Part shown: positions 51,634 through 63,022 of the stretch, in pieces
Position numbering within the stretch: the stretch's first letter is position 1
Layout: each line of letters begins with the position of its first letter
Assembly: GCF_000004195.4 (NCBI RefSeq)
Contig: NC_030679.2
Coordinates: forward strand, 150,399,040-150,463,039
Reading direction: 5' to 3'
Length of the DNA stretch: 64,000 nucleotides
Source: Xenopus tropicalis
Taxonomy: Eukaryota > Chordata > Amphibia > Anura > Pipidae
Notes under the pieces: model-generated
The model's input: the letters and a program-made list of their open reading frames with translations, nothing else
Database searches by the model: none
Told to the model about the DNA's origin: nothing
Translations under genes and position numbers: made by a program

Positions 51634-53908
51634 TAGGGGGCACATTTACTAACCTACGAATCCGAATTGGAAAAATTCCGAGTGGAAAAAAACATTTTGC
51701 AATTTTTTCGTATTTTTTGCGTTTTTTTCGTCGCCGTTATGATTTTTCGGAAATTGTCGTGACTTTTTCGTAACCATTACAACTTGTGCGAAAAGTCACG
51801 ACTTTTTCGTAACTGTTACAACTTGCGTGAAAAGTCGCGATTTTTTCGTATTGAGGCCTCCCATAGGACTCAATGGCACTCTGCAGCTCCAACCTGGCCC
51901 AAGGAAAGTCTCCCATAGGGCTCAATGGCACTCTGCAGCTCCAACCCAGCCCAAGGGAAGCCTCCCATAGGGCTCAATGGCACTCTGCAGCTCCAACCCG
52001 GCCCAAGGGAAGCCTCCCATAGGGCTCAATGGCACTCTGCAGCTCCAACCCGGCCCAAGGAAAGTCTCCCATAGGACTCAATGGCACTCTGCAGCTCCAA
52101 CCCGGCCCAAGGAAAGTCTCCCATAGGACTCAATGGCACTCTGCAGCTCCAACCCGGCCCAAGGAAAGTCTCCCATAGGGCTCAATGGCACTCTGCAGCT
52201 CCAACCCAGCCCAAGGGAAGCCTCCCATAGGGCTCAATGGCACTCTGCAGCTCCAACCCGGCCCAAGGGAAGCCTTCCATAGGGCTCAATGGCACTCTGC
52301 AGCTCCAACCCGGCCCAAGGAAAGTCTCCCATAGGGCTCAATGGCACTCTGCAGCTCCAACCCGGCCCAAGGAAAGTCTCCCATAGGGCTCAATGGCACT
52401 CTGCAGCTCCAACCCGGCCCAAGGAAAGTCTCCCATAGGGCTCAATGGCACTCTGCAGCTCCAACCCGGCCCAAGGAAAGTCTCCCATAGGGCTCAATGG
52501 CACTCTGCAGCTCCAACCCGGCCCAAGGAAAGTCTCCCATAGGGCTCAATGGCACTCTGCAGCTCCAACCCGGCCCAAGGAAAGTCTCCCATAGGGCTCA
52601 ATGGCACTCTGCAGCTCCAACCCGGCCCAAGGAAAGTCTCCCATAGGGCTCAATGGCACTCTGCAGCTCCAACCCGGCCCAAGGAAAGTCTCCCATAGGG
52701 CTCAATGGCACTCTGCAGCTCCAACCCGGCCCAAGGAAAGTCTCCCATAGGGCTCAATGGCACTCTGCAGCTCCAACCCGGCCCAAGGAAAGTCTCCCAT
52801 AGGGCTCAATGGCACTCTGCAGCTCCAACCTGGCCCAAGGAAAGCCTCCCATAGGGCTCAATGGCACTCTGCAGCTCCAACCCGGCCCAAGGAAAGTCTC
52901 CCATAGGGCTCAATGGCACTCTGCAGCTCCAACCCGGCCCAAGGAAAGTCTCCCATAGGGCTCAATGGCACTCTGCAGCTCCAACCCGGCCCAAGGAAAG
53001 TCTCCCATAGGGCTCAATGGCACTCTGCAGCTCCAACCCGGCCCAAGGAAAGTCTCCCATAGGGCTCAATGGCACTCTGCAGCTCCAACCCGGCCCAAGG
53101 AAAGTCTCCCATAGGGCTCAATGGCACTCTGCAGCTCCAACCCGGCCCAAGGAAAGTCTCCCATAGGGCTCAATGGCACTCTGCAGCTCCAACCCGGCCC
53201 AAGGAAAGTCTCCCATAGGGCTCAATGGCACTCTGCAGCTCCAACCCGGCCCAAGGAAAGCCTCCCATAGGGCTCAAAGGCACTCTGCAGCTCCAACCCG
53301 GCCCAAGGAAAGTCTCCCATAGGGCTCAATGGCACTCTGCAGCTCCAACCCGGCCCAAGGAAAGTCTCCCATAGGGCTCAATGGCACTCTGCAGCTCCAA
53401 CCTGGCCCAAGGAAAGTCTCCCATAGGGCTCAATGGCACTCTGCAGCTCCAACCTGGCCCAAGGAAAGTCTCCCATAGGGCTCAATGGCACTCTGCAGCT
53501 CCAACCCGGCCCAAGGAAAGTCTCCCATAGGGCTCAATGGCACTCTGCAGCTCCAACCCGGCCCAAGGAAAGTCTCCCATAGGACTCAATGGCACTCTGC
53601 AGCTCCAACCTGGCCCAAGGAAAGCCTCCCATAGGGCTCAATGGCCCCCTGCAGCTCCAACCTGGCCCAAGAAAAGTCACCATACTGAAGCTTGAATGAA
53701 TCCGAAACTTTCGTACTTGGCGCGAAAAAGTCGCGACAATTTGCACAAGTCATAACGCTACGAAAAAGTCGCAACATTTTGCGAAACATTCGGAATGGCT
53801 ACGAAAAAGTCGCAAAAAATTTGCGAAAAATCGCAAAATACTGATCATTAAGAAAAAAACTCATTTGGACGCATTTGGCCCGTTCGTACATTAGTAAATC
53901 TGCCCCTA
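51634..53908. mobile_element. MITE (TAGGGG ends) swollen by a 52-bp minisatellite
   Basis: The ends TAGGGGGCACATTTACTAA and the complement of TTAGTAAATCTGCCCCTA are inverted. Subterminal sequence on both sides is rich in 'cgaaaaagtcgcga'-like words in opposite orientation. The interior is a 1.8-kb array. Same end family as 33633-34777. Confidence 0.8.
51857..53690. repeat. 52-bp minisatellite, ~35 copies
   Basis: The unit is 'caatggcactctgcagctcc' then 'aacccggcccaaggaaagtc' then 'tcccatagggct', very homogeneous through the centre and more variable at the edges. The 'cccataggactcaatggca' start matches the 'tcaatgg' core found unamplified in related MITEs. Confidence 0.97.
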
Positions 53909-54030
53909 GAACTTTATCTGAATTTGATAAAATTGCATTGTGTATTGAGCTTTAACTCTGGCTTTTTTAGATGCGTATACTACTTTGTGTAGGGGATGTA
54001 AAGAGGGAACCACCCCTACTGTGTGGGAAG

Positions 54031-54347
54031 TAGTGATCAGCGAATCTGTCCCGTTTTGCCATAAAATTTGCAAAACAACAAGAAAATTAGCGAAATCTGC
54101 AAAACGCATTTGTCACGCAACTTTTTTGTCGCCCGTGTCTTCATTTTGTCACCTTCGTCTTATTTTTTTCACCCACGTCTTATTTTTGTTGCCCATGTCT
54201 TTTTTTGACATGACTGTGACTTTTTTTGACACTTGACAAATTTTTCCGTGGCAAAATTTCACGAAGTTTCGCGAAACAATTCGCCAGTGGTGAAATGAAG
54301 GAGTTTGCTGCAAATCCATGCCTGGTCAAAAAATTTGCTCATCACTA
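54031..54347. mobile_element. hAT-like MITE, copy 2
   Basis: It is flanked by a perfect 8-bp target duplication GTGGGAAG (54023-54030 and 54348-54355). The ends are TAGTGATCAGCGAA and TTTGCTCATCACTA. Confidence 0.88.
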
Positions 54348-54428
54348 GTGGGAAGCCCTCTGTAACATAACCAATGTCCTGTAGGAAGAATGTGTTGCTT
54401 GTGGTCCAAGGGTATTATGGCTGCTTAC

Positions 54429-54759
54429 TAGTGATGAGTGAATTTTTTCACCAGGCATGGATTCCCAGCGAATTTCTGCATTTTGCCATTGGCGTGAAAC
54501 TTCCATGAAAATTTGCCACGGAAAAATTCATCACGCAGAAATATTTTGTTCCGTCAAACTGGGTGTGGTCGCTTCAAAAAAGGGGTGCGGTCACATCAAA
54601 TCAGGCAACAAAAAAATGTGGGTAACAAAAATAGACGTGGGTGACAAAAAAAAATTGTGCAACTAATGTGTTTCACAAATTTTTCGCCATTTTGCAAATT
54701 TTCTTGCTGTTACGTGAATTTTATGGCAAAGCCAAACAGGACAGATTCACTCAGCACTG
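54429..54759. mobile_element. hAT-like MITE, copy 3 (opposite orientation)
   Basis: It is flanked by a perfect 8-bp target duplication CTGCTTAC (54421-54428 and 54760-54767). It starts TAGTGATGAGTGAA and its interior is the reverse of copy 2. Confidence 0.87.
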
Positions 54760-54814
54760 CTGCTTACAAGTCAAAGGGAAGCAACCCCATCTTTCATCTT
54801 CTTTGGACTCCACT

Positions 54815-55205
54815 TAGAGGCCTATTTACTCATTTTTGAGGCTGAGAAAAAACACGAATGCCAAAATAAAACTCAACAAAGCCAACTTTTTTCCTCGAAC
54901 GCGAGCTTATTTAAGAAAAAAAATGAGACAGAATATTCCTGCTGAAAAAAAAGTTGCATGACCGCAAATATCACGTTGTCTCATTCATTTTCAACAAGAC
55001 TCAAATGAGTTTTTTTCTGGTGATTTTTCCTGGGTTTTTTTTTAATAGACTCTTCAAGTTTCTTAGGAATATTCGCATATTAATTTTTTTGAAACCTTCA
55101 CCATCTAAAAGCTGCCAAGGTCATGTAGACGTCAATGGGAGCTGTCCTAGAAAAAATTGTAACAATCTTTTTTCTGGTTTGTGGTTTTAGAAACGGGGTT
55201 TACCT
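54815..55205. repeat. MITE-like sequence, partial
   Basis: It has a 'ggcctatttactcat' end and a 'gtcatgtagacgtcaatggga' core; the far end is not clear. Confidence 0.45.
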
Positions 55206-55474
55206 TGACGTGGTATGGTGCCTTACCCATCTTATGATCATAATTTTGTAACTAAAAACCCCTGTTTTTTGTCAATATACGCACTAGCATAAAACTAATA
55301 TAGACAATTTACTTATGAAAGAGGGGACCAGGGAATGTGCATTGATCAATCCTTTTTTCTTTTTGTATGTTTGTAGTTAATTTGGCCAGATCAGTTGCAC
55401 TTCCATTGTATTTGTGTACTTTATTTAGCCTTGGAGTGCTCCCACAACCTCTTTTTGTGTATTTGTGGTTTTAG

Positions 55475-56862
55475 AAGTTTAGGATAAGGGATCTTTCTGT
55501 AATTTAGAATTCTAAAATTAATTTAAACATTGAATAAACCCAATAGGACTGTTTTGCCTCCGATAAGGATTTATTAAATCTTAGTTGGGATCAAGTACAG
55601 GTACTGTTTTATTATTACAGAGAAAAGGGAATCATTTAACCATTAAATAAACCCAATAGGGCTGTTCTGCCCCAATAAGGGGTAAGTATATCTTAGTTGG
55701 GATCAAGTACAGGTACTGTTTTATTATTACAGAGAAAAGGGAATCATTTAACCATGAAATAAACCCAATAGGGCTGTTCTGCCCCCAATAAGGGGTAATT
55801 ATATCTTAGTTGGGATCAAGTACAGGTACTGTTTTATTATTACAGAGAAAAGGGAATCATTTAACCATTAAATAAACCCAATAGGGCTGTTCTGCCCCCA
55901 ATAAGGGGTAATTAAATCTTAGTTGGGATCAAGTACAGGTACTGTTTTATTATTACAGAGAAAAGGGAATCATTTAACCATGAAATAAACCCAATAGGGC
56001 TGTTCTTCCCCAATAAGGGGTAATTATGTCTTAGTTGGGATCAAGTACAGGTACTGTTTTATTATTACAGAGAAAAGGGAATCATTTAACCATTAAATAA
56101 ACCCAATAGGGCTGTTCTGCCCCAATAAGGGGTAATTATATCTTAGTTGGGATCAAGTACAGGTACTGTTTTATTATTACAGAGAAAAGGGAATCATTTA
56201 ACCATGAAATAAACCCAATAGGGCTGTTCTGCCCCCAATAAGGGGTAATTATATCTTAGTTGGGATCAAGTACAGGTACTGTTTTATTATTACAGAGAAA
56301 AGGGAATCATTTAACCATTAAATAAACCCAATAGGGCTGTTCTGCCCCCAATAAGGGGTAATTATATCTTAGTTGGGATCAAGTACAGGTACTGTTTTAT
56401 TATTACAGAGAAAAGGGAATCATTTAACCATTAAATAAACCCAATAGGGCTGTTCTGCCCCAATAAGGGGTAATTATATCTTAGTTGGGATCAAGTACAG
56501 GTACTGTTTTATTATTACAGAGAAAAGGGAATCATTTAACCATGAAATAAACCCAATAGGGCTGTTCTGCCCCCAATAAGGGGTAATTATATCTTAGTTG
56601 GGATCAAGTATAGGTACTGTTTTATTATTACAGAGAAAAGGGAATCATTTAACCATTAAATAAACCCAATAGGGCTGTTCTGCCCCCAATAAGGGGTAAT
56701 TATATCTTAGTTGGGATCAAGTATAGGTATTATTATTATTATTTATTATTAAAGAGAAAAGGGAATCATTTTTAAAATTAGAATTATTTACTTATAATGA
56801 AGTCTATGGGAGATGGCCTTTCTGGAGAAGGGGTTTCCTGATAAAGGATGCCATACCTGTAC
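55475..56862. mobile_element. Common Xenopus-type interspersed repeat with internal array
   Basis: It contains 'ataagggatctttctgtaat', 'gagtctatgggagatggcct'-type text and an end 'tgccatacctgtac'. From memory these belong to a repeat common in Xenopus non-coding DNA. The left end is truncated. Its middle segment is amplified in tandem. Confidence 0.65.
55525..56745. repeat. 113-bp tandem repeat, ~11 copies
   Basis: Each unit contains 'aaataaacccaatagggctg', 'cttagttgggatcaagtaca' and 'ggtactgttttattattaca'. Alternate units end CCATTAAATAAA or CCATGAAATAAA, which suggests that dimers were amplified. Confidence 0.95.
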
Positions 56863-58687
56863 CACTTACTGCTACTTAATTCCCAGATGCTCCAATCTCA
56901 ATATAGGCTGCAAAACAAGTGGGGAAAACACACAGATATTTTTGTGGCCTATCATTCCACATCATTTATTGTGAAGTACTAACTGAAGGCACTTCGTTTC
57001 ACAATAAATGATGTAGGGAAATTCCATATACCTTCCACCATCTTTTGTGGACTATAGAGAACAAACCAATTTGAAAATACCAGAAAAATTCTAGCTTTGT
57101 CAAATCCTTGCCTCCTGAATATTTTTTGGACTATCCCCTGCAGGTAACAAATGGGCATATTTGGTTTTATTGTTATTTACTGACAAAATTTGGATTGGAG
57201 AGTTTAAAGCTGTAAATAAATACATTTAATGAGAAGGAAAGTCCCCACTTGGGGAGGCCACACATCCTCTTCTTTGGCCTAACATTAGGCACCCCCCCCA
57301 AGTGATTTAGACTTTCACTCCCTTTTAAAGAAGGATATTTGCTACCCTCTACCTCAATTATATGGTGCATGCTGTTGGCATCTTTTATTTATTAAGTTGG
57401 CATCTTTTATGTCATTTTTTTTTATTATTTGCCTTCTTCTTCTGCCTCTTTTTGGCTTTTAAATGGGGGTCATTGCCCCCGGCACCATTATTTATTGTTA
57501 CTATTATGCATTTATGTAACTATAACTGTCCTGTATTATCATTAGATACCTCACATGATGAGTCACAGTAAAGAAATACCCATTTTATTGTCTGGGAATA
57601 AGCAAAGAAAGAAATGTTCCTTTTCTAATAGATTGACTGCCGGGGGGGGGGGTCTAATATAATTGGTTTTGTCTCACAAAGATGCAGGACATTTTCTTTT
57701 GTTAATATCTATTTCAGTTATATCAGTTATAATTATATCAATTAAGCTTCCTGGGATTTGACAGTATCTTATGCTCCTCCAGAGAATTCTCAGTATCTCA
57801 CAATCCCCAGGCTTTTTATAAACAGTCATTATAAAAGGTTTTCTTCCACTTCCATTGGCTTCTCCAAAAAAAAATGACTGCAGCTTTCACAAGGCGACTT
57901 CCAAAGATAATGTAGCATTTCTAACATACTTTTGGCAGAAAATGGAACTGGAACCCATCTAAGGCTTCATCTCGTGGGAACAAAATGGTAAAACTCTATA
58001 TTTCTCTCTTACTGAATCCCTGTCTTACCGAATCATCACAAGAACATAAGCCAACACCCGTACATAGGTTTCTTTTTCCTTTTTCCAAAAGGTTTTTTTT
58101 CAAAGGGACACAGTAGTCCTGTTCCTATGACATAGTTACTAGCTTCTTTGTGGAAAAAGCACAGAAATCCCAGGTTTCATTAGTTCCTATTTCACGTTTC
58201 ATTGAAAGAAAGCCATCACTGTGACTCTTTTGGATTCTTTATTTTTTTAAGTCACCTAAGGAGGTACCTGCACCCATTTTTTATTTTGGATTGAGAAGAT
58301 GTTTTCTATTTAATGGTACATACCTGTAAAAGGGCTTCTTTAGTGGATCATCGCTGGTATGAGATTGCTAGTCGTCTCCAACCCTACAGTAAGCCTATAC
58401 AGACTGCAGTTTCCAAGTAGCTCAACAGCATTTTGTTAGGAAATCTGCTTTATTCAAGCTTTATCGCTGCCTTGTTGTCATATATGTCAAGTGGTATCTT
58501 TGATGGCCAATGAAACATTGAAAATAACTGATCGAGGCAAAATGTAAATATGCTCAGCATATTCTTCATTGCTATACTAATAGCCAGAAATGCCTCAGAG
58601 GAAGGGTTTATTACTCAATTCTCTATTTGAGACATGTGGGCTCAGTGATACCATAATCCAGATCCACAGGTATTCCCTCTGCAAAAT
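56863..58687. other. Non-coding stretch with one hairpin
   Basis: An inverted repeat at 56959-57014 ('acatcatttattgtgaa' with 'ttcacaataaatgatgt', 17-bp arms) is the only structure seen. No gene is recognised. Confidence 0.45.
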
Positions 58688-58806
58688 CAGCTTGTTCCTG
58701 TCATCTCCATGTGTTGGGCATGTCCTACATTCCATACCCAATGCTGAGAGCATTGGGTATGGAATGTAGGACATGCCCAACACATGGAGATGACGGGGAC
58801 AAGCTG
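58688..58806. repeat. 119-bp near-perfect palindrome
   Basis: The arms at 58688-58745 and 58749-58806 (58 nt each) pair with two mismatches around a 3-nt centre (GAG). It has no TA-rich ends or target duplication that would make it an obvious MITE. Confidence 0.9.
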
Positions 58807-59731
58807 GTGGTTTGGACCTCCCCCATAATACTCCACAAAATTACTCCTTTGGTTCTCTATGAAGCTAACAAGCTAAATTGTGGTCTGTACTGTACATCCT
58901 CCAGTGTCTTTGCAATATTTTGACTTAATCTAATGACAAGAAATATTGCTATAACTATGAATTACTCATCATTTTATTTCTAAGTTAACCAGTAAATAAA
59001 ACAAAAATGTAACTAATCAGGGGGACTTATTACAAGTCCTTATTCTCCATATCATGCATCTACCATATAAGATGCTTTCTGGGTGTATTTTTAGTCTCCC
59101 CCCATCTGCTCTGCATACTGTGGTTAATCATTTAACCTCTAATATTTACAGAATTTAAAATCCTTCTCTTTGGAGCAATTCCTCTTCATATGAAGGAACT
59201 GCCCCACTGCATCCTGACACAACTAGTAGTGTTGGTGCATACTTCCCACTGACATCAAAGAATCGAGGTTGGTTTCTGGAATACTTCCATTTGGATAATC
59301 CCATCTATCAACAGACCAAAGAATCCTAATTGTATTTTATCAAACACATGTGAAGTTAAGCTTATAATTATTGACATTAAGTTGGTCTAACAAATATCGG
59401 CAGCTCCATAACCCCTAATACCATAAAAAAGGGAATATATTCAAGCACAAACTGCAATAGGTTAATAACAAGTCTACTGTGTTTTCGATATTTGAAGCCC
59501 CACATGTTTAGGGCCTGAAATATATCGCCTCCATATCTAGTGATACTTTTTTGTTCTCAAATTAAAGATACCAGCCTTTAATGCCTGATTAAGTAAGTAT
59601 CTTCAGTATCTTTTGAATAGGATCATCCTTCAATTTTTTAATAAGGAGACCTATTTTCTCTTGTTCACCATCTTCAGTTTCTATACCCTGCTTGAGGACA
59701 GACTTTTATAATTCTACCTATAATTATCTAG
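58807..59731. other. Non-coding stretch, no clear feature
   Basis: No gene or element recognised. Confidence 0.35.
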
Positions 59732-60577
59732 TCCTTTTCTGGTTCCATTATCCTTTTCTGGTTCCATTATCCTTTTCTGGTTCCATTAGCCTATTCTGGT
59801 TCCATTAGCCTATTCTGGTTCCATTATCCTTTTCTGGTTCCATTATCCTTTTCTGGTTCCATTAACTTATTCTGGTTTCATAGCCTATTCTGTTTCCATG
59901 ATCCTTTTCTGGTTCCATTAGCCTATTCTGGTTCCATTAGCCTATTCTGGTTCCATTAGCCTATTCTGGTTCCATTATCCTTTTCTGGTTCCATTAACTT
60001 ATTCTGGTTTCATAGCCTATTCTGGTTCCATTATCCTTTTCTGGTTCCATTAGCCTATTCTGGTTCCATTAGCCTATTCTGGTTCCATTATCCTATTCTG
60101 GTTCCATTATCCAATTCTGGTTCCATTATCCAATTCTGGTTCCATTATCCAATTCTGGTTCCATTAGCCAATTCTGGTTCCATTAGCCTATTCTGGTTCC
60201 ATTAGCCTATTCTGATTCCATTAGCCTATTCTGGTTCCATTATCCTTTTCTTGTTCCATTAGCCTATTCTGGTTCCATTAGCCTATTCTGGTCCCATTAT
60301 CATTTTCTGGTTCCATTATCCTTTTCTGGTTCCATTAGCCTATTCTGGTTCCATTAGCCTATTCTGCTTCCATTAGCCTATTTTGGTTCCATTAGCCTAT
60401 TCTGGTTCCATTAGCCTATTCTGGTTCCATTATCCATTTCTGGTTCCATTATCCTTTTCTGGTTCCATTATCCAATTCTGGTTCCATTATCCAATTCTGG
60501 TTCCATTATCCAATTCTGGTTCCATTATCCTTTTCTGGTTCCATTATCCAATTCTGGTTCCATTATCCTTTTCTGGT
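59732..60577. repeat. 19-bp minisatellite, ~44 copies
   Basis: The unit is 'ttctggttccattagccta' with variants (tatcctt, tatccaa, aactta). Each copy has a CCATTA core. It ends about 190 bp upstream of the OR-E TATA box. Confidence 0.96.
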
Positions 60578-60762
60578 TGTTTAATAATTGCTCCTGCCCA
60601 CCCACAACCCTAGTAATTTTTTTTGCACAATAATTTGCATGCAAACATTCACATAATTTCTCATGTTAAACACAATTCCATTCCTCTTTGGTACAATCAA
60701 CAATCCTATCATTGCCCTGAAGCCTGTAACAGTAGCCTGAAACAAATCAGCGATAGCTGGGG

Positions 60763-60770
60763 TATATATA
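60763..60770 (+). promoter_or_regulatory. Possible TATA box of OR-E
   Basis: TATATATA within 'ggggtatatataaccc', 85 bp before the ATG. No CCCNNGGG site was found close by. A splice acceptor-like CTTATCTTTAATAG directly precedes the ATG, so an upstream exon elsewhere is also possible. Confidence 0.4.
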
Positions 60771-60854
60771 ACCCACAAACAAGAAATATTATTGGTGCTA
60801 TTGCCTTAAAATCTGGTTGTATTATTTATAAGTGTGTTTACTTATCTTTAATAG

Positions 60855-61805
60855 ATGGCTGCAAGACACAACCAGTCAGTTATTACAGAGCTTTGGCTCC
60901 TTGGGTTCCAGAATCTACACAACTCCAGGCTAATACTTTTCTTCGTTTTCCTTGGGATGTCTATGGCCTCCACTGCTGGGAACCTTCTAATCATTTCTCT
61001 GGTCTCCAGCACTCAACATCTACGTAGTTCTCCCATGTACGTCTTCCTAAGTCACCTGGCTGTAACTGATATCACAATAACCGTAACTGTTAGTTGGACG
61101 CTGCTACCTGCAATATGGAATAAAACCACCTTAGTGAGCATTGCTGGCTGCCTCTGCCAGTTCTTTGTGTTTGCCTCGAGCACCTCCATCGAATGTTTCC
61201 TGCTCACTGTGATGTCCTATGACAGGTATGTGGCCATTTGCAGACCTCTGCATTATGCCACCATCATGAATTTCACCCTTTGCCATCAGCTGGCCATTTG
61301 CTCTTGGGTTTTGGGCTTCACAGTAACACTAATAATTGTTATTATGGTCAACAATTTAACATTATGTGGCCCGAATATAATTGACCATATTTTTTGTGAC
61401 CTTAATCCTCTTCTTCAACTCTCCTGCTCTGATACCACCATCGTTCAAATGACCCTCATTTCTTTAGGTGTCCCTGAAACTGTCATGGAACCTGCATTTA
61501 TCATAACAACCTATGTCTGCATATTTCTTACTATATTTAGGATCCCATCATTAAATGGAAGAGAGAAAGCATTCTCCACTTGTAGCTCCCACCTAACAGT
61601 AGTGTGTACGTATTATGGAACTCTTATTGCCATCTATATAACGCCCTCTGGAGGGCACACGCTGAATATAAGCAAGTTTTTATCTCTACTGTGCACAGTT
61701 CTGTCACCATTATTCAATCCGATCATTTATTGCCTAAAAAACAACGAAATACAAACAGCATTGCGGAAATGTTTTCAGAAGTTAAAGTGTAAATATTCAG
61801 AGTGA
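60855..61805 (+). CDS. Olfactory receptor OR-E (intact, 316 aa)
   Basis: It starts MAARHNQSVITELWLLGFQN with a glycosylation site. TM1 has AGNLLIISLV and TM2 SPMYVFLSHLAVTDI. TM3 has MSYDRYVAICRPLHY. Extracellular loop 2 has LCGPNIIDHIFCDLNPLL. IC3/TM6 has [15 protein letters not shown] and TM7 NPIIYCLKNNEIQTALRK. It is the only intact receptor on the plus strand in this window and distinct from the others. The ATG follows a splice acceptor-like sequence. No defect is seen. Confidence 0.95.
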   Translation: MAARHNQSVITELWLLGFQNLHNSRLILFFVFLGMSMASTAGNLLIISLVSSTQHLRSSPMYVFLSHLAVTDITITVTVSWTLLPAIWNKTTLVSIAGCLCQFFVFASSTSIECFLLTVMSYDRYVAICRPLHYATIMNFTLCHQLAICSWVLGFTVTLIIVIMVNNLTLCGPNIIDHIFCDLNPLLQLSCSDTTIVQMTLISLGVPETVMEPAFIITTYVCIFLTIFRIPSLNGREKAFSTCSSHLTVVCTYYGTLIAIYITPSGGHTLNISKFLSLLCTVLSPLFNPIIYCLKNNEIQTALRKCFQKLKCKYSE

Positions 61806-62050
61806 CTGTTACCCCAATGTTTCTATATATCTGTAACCTTGTTATGGGCTAAGGGGGCCCAGCCTGAAGGCCAGTTAGGGGGGATTTGGGGTGAGTGCTT
61901 ATTTGTGCCCTGGGTACCCCTGGAACTATAGCGGGGTGACTGTTACCCCAATGTTTTTATATATCTGTAACCTTGTTATGAATTAAGGGGGCCCAGCCTG
62001 AAGGCTAGTTACGGGGAGATTTTATCTGCCCTGGGTACCCATGTAACAAT
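61803..62050. repeat. ~133-bp tandem duplication in OR-E 3' region
   Basis: 'gtgactgttaccccaatgtt' through 'gggggcccagcctgaaggc' and 'ccctgggtacc' occurs twice, starting at ~61803 and 61936. The first copy overlaps the OR-E stop codon. Confidence 0.85.
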
Positions 62051-62589
62051 AACACACTTTTTATAGGGCTTCATGTCTCAAGTCATTATTATAAAATGAT
62101 CTGGAAAGGGGGAATGGAGAGGATGTTGTGAACTCTACACCTCTCTGTTGTTATAAAGAAACAAAATTGGATGCTAGAAGTTAAATAATAAATCAATATA
62201 AAGGAGAGCAAGGTGACACCACTATGGGGACACTTGGTAGTATATAGATATAGAACTAAGATAACATACATACAAAGGCTTCTGCTTAGCAGCTAGAAGA
62301 TTTCTATTTCTGGGGGATTTCCATCCATAGAGACTGTTAACCCGGGGATTTCCTACAGATAGTTTTTCCCCTACCTGACCAAAAATACAAATATGACCCT
62401 TACATATTTTATTGCCAAAAAATAAATTTTTTTAAAGCAGTTATCTGGTATTTCAGCAGTCAGCAAGTTCCTTTTCCCCTTCTCTTGCCGGACTGTAGAG
62501 GAAACTCTTTGCTCTCATAATCCAACAAAGCTCAAGTTTATATGAAAATCTGCTCTCAACAGGTCCCATACTCTTTCAATCTGCAGGAG
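62051..62589. other. Non-coding stretch, no clear feature
   Basis: No gene or element recognised. Confidence 0.35.
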
Positions 62590-63005
62590 AATGGAGGACT
62601 TCCCAAATATCAGAGCTCACCCAAGACGATTGGGAAGAGGCAACAGACACCATGTATATGTCTTATTTCTATCAAAGACAGATTAATACCATATAAAACC
62701 TTTCATGATCTGTACATCGCATCACTAGGGTTGCACCTATGCTCTCACAGACCACTGTCCAAGATATGGAGTAAGGTCCTCCAACTTTTTTCAAATTATC
62801 TGGTCATGTCCCCATATCTCCAGGTTCTGGACAGCAGGGACTAATTACCTCTCAAATAACCTAGCCTTCCTTTCCCTAACTGTTCCTGAAACCTGTCTGC
62901 TAGGAGTCTTAGACAGTATAATTCCTCAAAATAGCTCCCAGCTACATGACAGAATACTGTTGTTCTACGCAAATAAAACCAGTGGCGATGCACTGGATGG
63001 GCCCC
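62590..63005 (+). mobile_element. L1/Tx1-type ORF2 C-terminal fragment
   Basis: Broken frames contain DDWEEATDTMYMSYFYQRQI, then IIWSCPHISRFW, then LTVPETCLLGVLDSIIPQ and ILLFYANK. These match the C-terminal WSCP..xxFW and CLLGL...LLFYARK patterns of L1-type ORF2. A piggyBac-type element follows directly. Confidence 0.7.
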
Positions 63006-63022
63006 TCTTTGCCCACCATTAA

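Noticed and set aside
51857..53690. Regular repeats resembling a CRISPR array
   Set aside because: The units are contiguous with no unique spacers, the genome is eukaryotic, and the array sits in a MITE.
58688..58806. microRNA precursor
   Set aside because: The 3-nt centre and 58-nt near-perfect arms are unlike normal precursors; kept only as a palindrome.
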